A stretch of 64,000 nt of DNA from Axinella damicornis (lineage: Eukaryota > Porifera > Demospongiae > Axinellida > Axinellidae). The notes below the pieces were generated by a model. It ran no database searches. It saw only the letters and a program-made list of their open reading frames with translations, and had not been told where the DNA came from. The DNA lies in assembly GCA_963931865.1 (NCBI GenBank), contig OZ007508.1, positions 8,554,781 to 8,618,780 of the forward strand. Direction: 5' to 3'. Both the position numbers and the translations under genes were made by a program. Shown here piece after piece: positions 55,618 to 64,000 of this stretch (the stretch's first letter is position 1; each line of letters starts with the position of its first letter).

Positions 55618-57118
55618 CATTGCCTGCAAACTGTGAGTATGTCGTGAACTTTGTGCCAGAGCTGTCAGAGATCATAGCTGAGGCAAAATACCTTGAAAAG
55701 CTGGGGTTCCAGGTGCCGGACCTTGCCAGGAGTGTGGCCCTGCAGGAAGACAAGCTGATTGGCTACCAGGATGACCTTAACTGCTGCCTCTTCCACTACC
55801 ACCGTGTCCTTGCTTCTCTTAGTGATGCCGAGGTGGGGGAGAGAGATGGAGAGAGAGAGAGAGATAGGGAGAGAAGAGGGAGGGAGAAGGAGAGAGAGAG
55901 AGTGGATAGATAAACCGTTACATAAGACAAATGGAGAGAATTTTTTACTTGTGAAAACCTTGAGTCCTGTTGTGTGCATGTTCACGTGTGTTACAACAGA
56001 TCTGTTGCTCACATGCTACATCCTTCCCTCCTCTACTCCCAGACGGACCTGTTGGTTGACCACACCAAGGCACTGCAGCGGGTGTTGAAACCTGGTAGCA
56101 AGAGACTCACCTGGAATTCTCTTGGGATTCAGGACTACATCACCAAGTGTGAACAGGTAGATTTGTAGTCCCAGATCAGAGTAGTGTAATATAGCTAGTA
56201 CATCTCTACTGTGTTCCAGTTTAGTTGCTTAGTGCAATATGTGTATTGGTTGTAGTAGTGGAGTGGGAACTGTACATGTATGTATACTACGTACCTATGC
56301 TCTTTCTTATTATTGTTCATCACCTTCGTCATTTCTTCCCCTCCCTTCCCCTCTCTCCCTCCATCCCCCCTCCCCCCTCCCTTTGGTCTCCCCTCCCTTT
56401 CGTCCCTCTCCCTTTATCCCCACTCCCTTTTTGTCCCCCTCCCTTTCATCCACCCTCCGTCAATCACCACCCCCTCATCCCCCCCCCCCCTCCCCCTCCC
56501 TCTCCCCATTCCCCCCTCCACTCCTCCCCTTCCCCCTCCCCCTCCCCCCTCCCCCCTCCCCCCTCCCCCCTCCCCCTTCCCCCTCCCCCTCCCCCCTTCC
56601 CCTCCCCCCTCCCCCCTTCCCCCTCCACTCCTCCCCTCCTCCATCCTCCCCTCTTCCATCCTACCCCCCCCCCCCCCCCCCCCCCCCCCAACTCCTATTC
56701 CAGTCCATCACCAAGTGTGAATCCCTGGCCAACCAGATCCAAAAGAATGCTGGGGACATCGAAGAGAGGCTACACATGATTGAGGCAGTTCGGCTGTTCA
56801 AGCAGCACCCTCCAAAGCCAGGGGCTGAGCTACCAGAAGCAAAAGTAAGATTTTCTTCTTGTGCTTGCTTATAATGCTTTATTATGTTGTAACTATAAGT
56901 ACACATTATGCGTACAGTTTACAAGATAGTCACAATTGAGTATGAGACTCAGCCAAGTTCCCTCTCTCTCTTAATACTGCTTTGCTTTTTCCTTCAGGAG
57001 TATTTTGAGTTCCAGGAGATTCATCGCAGTCGCATATTCAGCACACTGAGTAGGAAGTACCACGACATAGGCCCCCTGCTGATCAAGGTGGAGGGTCTGG
57101 TGGTATCCACCAACACAG
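55618..57118 (+). CDS. DNAH10: DNAH10-like exons 10 to 13 (copy 2)
   Basis: Exons at 55618-55832, 56043-56156, 56704-56844 and 56998-57118, all open and nearly identical to 10227-11707. One visible substitution in exon 12 (LHMIEAV here, LPMIEAV in copy 1). The GC-AG donor after exon 13 is conserved. The pyrimidine tract before exon 12 is longer than in copy 1. Confidence 0.92.
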
Positions 57119-58096
57119 GCAAGTCCCCTCTCCTCGTCTTAACTCTTTGCACGCGGAATATGCGCTTATGAATAATTAATGAGTTAGAAATACCAAAATG
57201 GAAGATAAAAAATAAAAAAAAGAGTTCCTCTTTGTGGATTCGAACCGCCGATCTCCACATCACCATGTGAGCGCACTGCCGACTACACCAAATCGCCGTA
57301 CTAACCGGTGGTAACGCGTACAGGTGTTTAAAAGCAAGCAATACTACGCCTAGATGCTCTATTGAAGGTGCGAGTGCATGTGTGTGGATGTGGAGGTGTG
57401 TGTTATGTGCGTTGGTGGGGTATTAGCTTGGATATTGGCTGGCTGCGTCCATAAGTGGACATTTGGCTGTTTTTTTTGAGGTGGGATGTGCTCATGCATG
57501 TAGATACAGTATGAAACACTAATTATTAGTGAGTGTGTTACAGCCCGTTTACACTGGCGCTCAGGATCGACACAGCTCGAACTAGACTCCTGGGAACGAG
57601 GCTTTGTTCAAATGACCTCTTAGTGTAAATACGAACCGAACCGCCCCGATCTGCTCCATACTGGACCACCAAACTTCATCGAACTGGGTCCGACCCGGAG
57701 CACTCCTGCCCCAAGTGTAAACGGAATTGAACCCGTTGGTAGGGCGTGGATGGGGGCGAGACAGTTGCCAATATTATCGGAACCAGACCGCTGGTTTCAA
57801 GACTAGGGGTTGTCATGGTGTTGTATATCCAACATGACTTGTCTCGTGAGCATGTGGTCTGGGCATGTGACTAATCATAAACTTTGACCCCAAACAACAC
57901 CTACATGGAGCTCTCGCGTGGTGTGCCTGTGTCGAACTGGATCGAATCCACCCTTCTCGGTCTGTAGTGTAAATGGGCTGTTAGTATTCATAGTATGGTG
58001 ATACCATAGGATCTTGAAAAACTACGGTGACTGTATTTTTTTGAGCGATAACTGAAAGGCTAGAGGTGATATGAGTCCCTGTGTTGCTCTCCCCAG

Positions 58097-58745
58097 ATGG
58101 TGACCAACAACCTGCGCTACTACGACACCCTGCTGCAGGCCAGCAGGCCCCTGTTCACAGTGGAGGCCCTGCTCTCTCCCCCAGAAATCATACTGCACCC
58201 CCATGACAATGAACCCTTCAAACTGACGACACAGGCCATGCTAGAAGTCGTTGAAGGGTATGTAATCTTTTGTAGCTCAGACGTCTCCTGCAAGCCAAGT
58301 ACCAACATGCACATGTATCCAAACATGTAGAAAATGCTGGTCCTTTGTTGAACAGCACACTTGCATGTTGAATGTGCCTCTGAATTCACCACTGTGTAGT
58401 GCTGGCCTATATCAATCTAAGTTTGTATCTGCACTAACTGATCCACATTTGACCCAACTTCCATTAGTTAGTGATCGTCAACCTATTTTTGTTCCCTCTC
58501 GTGTGCACCAACACAGCACCAAGAAGTTCCCTCGGTGGCTGAATGGATCATGTATTGAAGCCCAGCCGCAGCAGGTGACCGGACAGGACGAGGCAGTACT
58601 TTTCAGCTTCTCAGACGTGAGCATGCATCCTGCTGTCAACGAGGTGGCACTTGGGGTGCAGGAGGGCATCAGAGGTGGTGTGGCCAGCCTCTTGAAGCAC
58701 ATCAGCTGGTGGAAGAAGTACAGACTTCTGTGGAAGATGCAGAGG
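58097..58745 (+). CDS. DNAH10: DNAH10-like exons 14 and 15 (copy 2)
   Basis: Exon 14 (58097-58257) lacks the 31-bp duplication of copy 1 and stays open: PPEIILHPHDNEPFKLTTQA, MLEVVEG. Exon 15 (58517-58745) is as in copy 1. The donor of exon 15 starts a (GGGTGT)n run. Confidence 0.92.
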
Positions 58746-58968
58746 GTGGGTGTGGGTGTGTGTGGGTGTGGGTGTGTGTGATCTCTGTACTGGGTATTAT
58801 GGTGAACAGCAGAGCAAAACTAATTCACTCATGGAACAGCATAATCATTGCTTGTTCCCTGGCCTTTCCATCTACATGAGATGGTCTGGCTGTCCAGGCA
58901 TTTACTGATCTGCAGTGAATTTCTGCTGTCATTTCTTGCCATTCTGCACAACCCCAACGTTGCTCCAG

Positions 58969-60095
58969 GACATCCTCCTTGAGAAGTTTGCCCAGAGGCA
59001 ACCCACCTGTGTGGCCTTCGACGAGAAGCTTAACTTCTACTCCAGTGTGGCGGCAGAGATTGCCACCCACCCCCTCAGCCGAGAGGTGGAGTTTGCTGTG
59101 CTGCACATGGACCCCCTGGCCCAGGCCCTGAGGAAGAATGCCCGCCGCTGGGTCACCTCCCTTGGGAAGCTGTTGAATGACAGTGCCAGTGAAAGCCTCA
59201 TGCAGCTCAGAGCAGAGCTTGAGGTATGCATGTTAATGTGTATTGTTCGCACAACATTGATCAACTTGCCGTATTGTCCATGTGTAGATGAGTTGGAAAG
59301 ATCTGCTGTTCTGCATGTGGTATTCATTGTCTAGCACCATATAATGTATTCCTCCAGGGGTTGTCCAGTGACCTGACACGATCCCCTGACACTCTGAAGA
59401 TCTCAAGTTTGTGCTGAGTGCAATTGCCGAGATCAGAAGCATGTCCTTGGACGTGGAGATGTAGTACAGGTGTGCACCAGGGGTAATTACCCACATTCTT
59501 GATGATGATGCAGCTTATGATGAGTGAACATACACCTAGAAGTTGTTGACCGTACATGGTGCATGAGAAGTTCAGAAAAGTGGATGCCTGGCTGCAGGGT
59601 TTATTTCAGAAAATATCACAAGGGGGGCAAAACAGAACATAGGGAAAGTTTGGTGGGGGGGGGGGGGGGGGGGGGAGGCAGTGCACCATTTAGGGGATCT
59701 GGGTTTGAATTCTCTAAGGAGGAGCAAAACATTTTCAAGTGGGGGTGAATGCCCCCCCCCCCCCCCCCCCCCCCCCCCAAAAGAAACCCTGCCTGGCTGA
59801 GTGTAACTGCTAACAGCTGTTTACCTTTGGCAGCTTACACAGGCAAATACCCTTGCTTATCAGGCACTGCAAATAAGTAATAGATTGTATAGTGAACTTC
59901 CCCCGCCCTGTCCTTCCTCCTCATGCTCGCAGGGACATCCAGGAGCGCTACCGCACCCTGACCATGTACAGCATAGCAGTGCCACAGGAGGAGGTGGAGA
60001 TGGCAGCAGGCATCGAGCAGCAGTGGAAGGATGTGTCCACGCAGGCCGGGCAGGTGGACAAGAGCCTCATCTCTGTCAAGAAGAAGTTTACCTTG
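58969..60095 (+). CDS. DNAH10: DNAH10-like exons 16 to 18 (copy 2)
   Basis: Exons at 58969-59223, 59358-59469 and 59933-60095. Exon 17 has the same frame change near 59398 and the same TAG (59462-59464) as copy 1. Exons 16 and 18 are open. Intron poly-G and poly-C runs differ in length from copy 1. Confidence 0.9.
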
Positions 60096-60600
60096 GTGTG
60101 TATGTTGATAGTGCCGATAGACCTGAATGGTACATGTACTACTGTCAATTTCACTTGGCTTCAAACATGCGTATAGTCTCAGCTCCAGACCCAAGCGGGA
60201 TCACTTCCAGTATCATACTGGAAGCGATCCGCGCTGGGGTTGGTTTGGGTTTGGGACCGAGACTACCATGCATGCGTGGTACATTAGTGCACTGGCACTG
60301 GGAATTAGTTAACGGGGGAACCACAAAAAACTGGCTGTGGTACCATCTATATAATAATGTAAGATTCAGAAAGCCTAACACTGATGCACACATATCACGC
60401 AGTTGATGTGAAGTTGATAGCAGTATGTATGCAGTATGTATGCTTGAGTGTGCAGTTTATGAATCATGAGGCATACGTGTACATACAGTACATGTAGGGA
60501 TTGAGTTGTTTCCGTACATGTACCTAGATTCCATTCTGTGCTAGTCATGTGGACATTGTTGTCTGCTCACTGGACTATGCCGAGTGTGTCCTCCTTTCAG

Positions 60601-61201
60601 ATCACAAATGATCACGTGAAGACCTTCCAGTCTGATGCTACAAGCTTCAAAGAGAAGTTCAAGATGGAGGGGCCTGCTTCTGTCGGAACAGACCTCGACA
60701 AAGGTGAGGCCTTCTCTCTCGACTCGTGGGAAGAGAATGTACAGGGAACATGCAGTGTAACTACACACGACACTGGCTACCTATAGTTATTAGTCACTAG
60801 AGCCCTGTGAATGAAGTGACTACCTAGGATTTGCTTGTGGTTTGGCTATAGCCTCATTTACTGGCCATTCTTGTCTGTACCACAAGCAGTGCACAATCTG
60901 GGCCAGCAGTGGTCTTGGAATGAGGCTAGAATCGACATCGTGTTAACACAAATCTGTTGAGACTGACTGTAATGCATTCACTGTCCTCATATCCACCCAC
61001 AAATCCTCCCCCACTTTCTCAGGTGTGAAGCTACTGAAGGAGTTCAGGGTGCAGTATGCTGAGTACGAGCGTCAGCGCCAGGAACTGACCAATGCAGAGA
61101 AGCTTTTTGACCTGCCCATCACCCTCTACCTGGACCTCATTGAAGTGGACCATGATCTCAAGAACATCACAAAGGTCTACGAACTCTATGAGGCACAGAG
61201 G
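60601..61201 (+). CDS. DNAH10: DNAH10-like exons 19 and 20 (copy 2)
   Basis: Exons at 60601-60703 and 61023-61201, open and in phase. One substitution (TLYLDLIEV for TLYLELIEV). The next exon would lie beyond the window if copy 2 keeps the 10-kb intron. Confidence 0.92.
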
Positions 61202-62454
61202 GTGAGTGCATAACTGTCACTTGCTCTAGATTATCTGAAATCGGGTGCAAAGCAAAGATGGCAGTTAACAGTAACTCGCAGAGTGATAGATGTAGGCATA
61301 GCTACATGGCAAACAGCGGCAATGACTGTGTGGGACTCACATCTATATAGACAACACTGAGTGCTGAAAGGGAGCACAGCAATGCAGAGGAAAGATATTC
61401 AGTCACTACCATCAAACACAGACACAGATGCCGGGGATATGATGCTTATCCATCTCTTCAGGTGTCATATATACCGCTCTAATACCGTAACCACTCATTA
61501 TTAGGTGCATGTGCCTATATCTCCACAGGAAGGAATTACACACCTATAAGCGAGATGCACTTAATTTCAAATGACATTCCTTGAGTAGGATTTGCACTTG
61601 CACTTCATTGCGAATTATAGCTTTTCCGACTCCGTAGAATTGAAAATGGCAGAGTTTAGCAGAAGACTTCAGCGCTTAATTAAGACTAGCTGGGAAGGGA
61701 GTTGAACCTGTGCCTAACAGCAAATATGCATCTATTAGTGAGCTGTGCTTAATAACGTGTGACTACGGTAGCCTCGTTCCCAGGCCTTCCACACCTCCAG
61801 CTTTTGATCGCTTCCAGTATGCAAAAACGGAGGGGGAAGGCCTGGGGAATCTTCTCACGTGATACGTGGCAAAGCTGACGTCACGGATTCTAGACGCAAT
61901 GGCTTATTTACATTCCCATCCACAACTACAGAGAAGCTAGAAAACTGAAACAAGTTTCAGAGAAGAGGTAGGTCCTACCTGTAAAACATATCCAGGTTCG
62001 AAGCAAAACCGCTGAGGGATAACTGTGATACAAGGGGTGAAACTCCAAATAGTGCCGTCTTTTCACTCCACGGGAAGATTGTGTCATAGCTGGGCATTTT
62101 CACGTTTGTCACTCGGCAGCCCTTTGGAGACATGCCTTTGTAGCCTGGGTATGCTTCATACGCTCGGTGTAGCTCTCAGTTGGCGCTTGTCCCATCTTCG
62201 TAGCTAGCGCAGAATGCAAGATCGGTCTTGTACATGTCTTTGACTGTTGATATGAGGTGTGACGATGTATGACGGTCGTGCCGCGTATCACGCGAGATGA
62301 TTCCCCAGGCCTTCCCCCTCCGTTTTTGCATACTGGAAGCGATCAAAATCTGGAGGTGTGGAAGGCCTGGGAACGAGGCTATGACTACGATCTGATGACT
62401 ACGGTACACTGAGCAATCCACATGCATGAGTAATCGGGACTTCTGTTTGCTCAC

Positions 62455-62554
62455 TAAGAGTGGAAGATGGCACCACAATCAGAAATGGTCCATGGCAGCC
62501 CTGCTCACATTGATGTGCCAGAAAGGCTATTGCTTGCACCGTCTTTCCCAAACC
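62455..62554 (-). CDS. SMARCAD1: SMARCAD1-like, Walker A exon (copy 2)
   Basis: As 17057-17156, with [20 protein letters not shown] (Gln where copy 1 has Leu). Same acceptor and donor. Confidence 0.83.
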
Positions 62555-63547
62555 CTATAGGTAGGAATTAATCAGGTCAGAAATACAACACAAACCTATA
62601 ACAGCAACATTTTGGCAAGTGTGCTGGTGCCAAGTCACCATCAGGCTAAACACTCTAGCCTCATTTCTGCATACCTATACTAGTCCCTTCATTAATTGAT
62701 AACTACCGTAGATCCGGAAATTTTCGCGTTAAATATACTTCGCCTTTAATTTTTCACGTTGTTTTATTTTCGTTGCTCGAGCACACCGACGAAAATTAAA
62801 CCACGCGAAAATTTTGTTCACGCGTACACGTGCACGTTCCCCATCCCGGGACCGGATACCATGTCGCGCCATTGGAGAGAAGCTGGAGCCTCGGATCAGC
62901 GCCAGCGAGGGAATGCAGCAGACACCCATGCCGTATCACTGGTAGAGAGGGAACTGCCATCGGCTACTTACCTCGAAAGATTTCACCCGTCTGCCTCGGT
63001 CCGCGGTTCCAACTGCCTTCATAAGTTCGCTTCCGCGATCGCGCGCTTGGGCTGGTATAGAAGAGCTCAGCGATCTTCCTGGAATCCAGGATCAGGAACA
63101 CCATCGACAGGTTTCTGGTAGGGCAGCAGAACCATGCTTGTACTTCGATTCACGAAAACTCACACGATATAATCATAAATTATTCGACGTTGAAAATATT
63201 TCGTGTTTTTAATTTTCGTCGTAATGCAATATCGACGAAAATTAATTACGATGAAAATTTCCCGATCTACGGTAATCTCCACTGTAACTAACTATAATTA
63301 TGGTTACTGAGGTCCATGACACTGTGGAGGTATTATACATGTAGGCCTGTTACAAGTCGCTAGTAGTACTGTACTATATACCACAGCGGTGAACAAGATA
63401 CTTATCTGCTAAACTTGTTGTGCCTTCACTGTGGCAGTCCAATTCTACTTGCGATCATCATTTCCACTATACCACTGAAACAGCTCTGATCATCAAATGT
63501 GTGTGTTGGGCGGGACATCTGCAGCAGCAGTAAACTATAATCCTTAC

Positions 63548-63637
63548 CATTTCGTCTGCCAGGATGCTATTTAGGTTCTGTGAGTGCATGAGGGCTAGCC
63601 AGTTCAACCCCTCGAGCTGGTAGGGCTTCAGCTGCAG
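63548..63637 (-). CDS. SMARCAD1: SMARCAD1-like, LKPYQ exon (copy 2), acceptor altered
   Basis: Encodes [30 protein letters not shown]. The acceptor used in copy 1 (ccctag/cctgcag) has lost one base here (cccctacctgcag), so the AG moves to ctgcag six bases inside the exon and the phase with the preceding exon changes. His replaces Gln in the ALM-SQ stretch. The 1.94-kb transposon next to it in copy 1 is absent. Confidence 0.8.
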
Positions 63638-64000
63638 GTAGGGGCATACAGGGACAATAGTGAAGACCAGACGATCTCTAGCTCAACGTACAATAAGTAC
63701 TTAATTATACAGACTACATAACAATGATCAACAGTGCCCATGTAAAAGTGATGTAGAATGTTGTGTGTTTGGCGGCGGTTCGATATGCCATTGGTTCCGT
63801 GGAATGCATTCAGCAATGAGAAAAGCACAATGAAGCTTTTTGAGTTTCAAGCATACTCCACCCACAGGAAGTTGTTAGTGCTAATACACAAATGAGTGTG
63901 CTCATGGAATGAAATCGACTGTACTGATGGGTGCAATCAACCTTATTGCAGAACTGAACCGTCAACACAGAACTTACAAGTGGTTATATCAAAACATGAA

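Larger units (their letters stand above)
46907..64000. repeat. Large duplication, copy 2
   Basis: Second copy of the block at 1-20552, truncated by the window end. It carries the hydroxylase-like gene, DNAH10-like exons 1 to 20 and two SMARCAD1-like exons. It has the empty sites of four insertions found in copy 1 and keeps the dynein exon material that copy 1 lost, so it is nearer the ancestral state for those events. It is not intact: it shares most frameshifts and two TAG stops with copy 1, has lost the GT donor of dynein exon 2, and has lost one base at an acceptor of the SMARCAD1-like gene. Confidence 0.97.

Overview
This is eukaryotic, animal nuclear DNA. Genes are split into short exons with GT-AG introns, repeats are dense, and the recognisable proteins are animal ones: an axonemal dynein heavy chain, RAB24, a SMARCAD1-type SNF2 protein and an aspartyl/asparaginyl hydroxylase-like protein. 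An axonemal dynein implies cilia or flagella. A marine invertebrate such as a sponge or cnidarian fits the gene set and the many MITEs, but the species cannot be fixed from sequence alone. No prokaryotic genes, CRISPR arrays or rRNA genes were seen.

The main architectural fact is a large duplication. Positions 1-20552 reappear in the same orientation and at very high identity at 46907-64000, where the window ends. The copies differ by rare SNPs and a few large indels. Most of these are mobile-element insertions in copy 1 whose empty sites survive in copy 2. This is either a recent segmental duplication about 46.9 kb apart or two haplotypes joined end to end by the assembler.

Layout of copy 1. 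1-2534: non-coding, with a 594-bp transposon. 2535-3606 (minus): ASPHD/ASPH-like hydroxylase. 3707-29212 (plus): about 27 exons of a DNAH10-like dynein heavy chain, covering only the N-terminal tail and linker-side stem; no AAA motor exons follow. Inside its 10-kb intron (15815-25808) lie minus-strand exons of a SMARCAD1-like gene (22424 down to 17057), a 1.94-kb TA-flanked transposon, an hAT remnant with a ZMYM/TTF-type zinc finger, and several MITEs. 32778-35259 (plus): RAB24-like exons without the N-terminal exon. 36422-36723: a duplicated CCAAT+E2F promoter-like module, then a small unknown ORF. 37078-41845: a satellite of about 155-bp monomers, each with splice-donor-like and acceptor-like signals. 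42500-46906: foldback elements, two unidentified possible exons and otherwise featureless DNA. 46907-64000: copy 2, ending inside the SMARCAD1-like gene.

The coding exons are conserved but repeatedly broken by 1-nt frameshifts, and the dynein also by three in-frame TAG codons. Many of these lesions are identical in both copies. Others are copy-specific: in copy 1 a 707-bp insertion inside an exon, a 464-bp exon deletion and a 31-bp tandem duplication. Frameshifts also occur in RAB24 and the hydroxylase, so consensus indel error competes with pseudogene decay as the explanation. Family assignments rest on remembered protein-family patterns, not on a database search.
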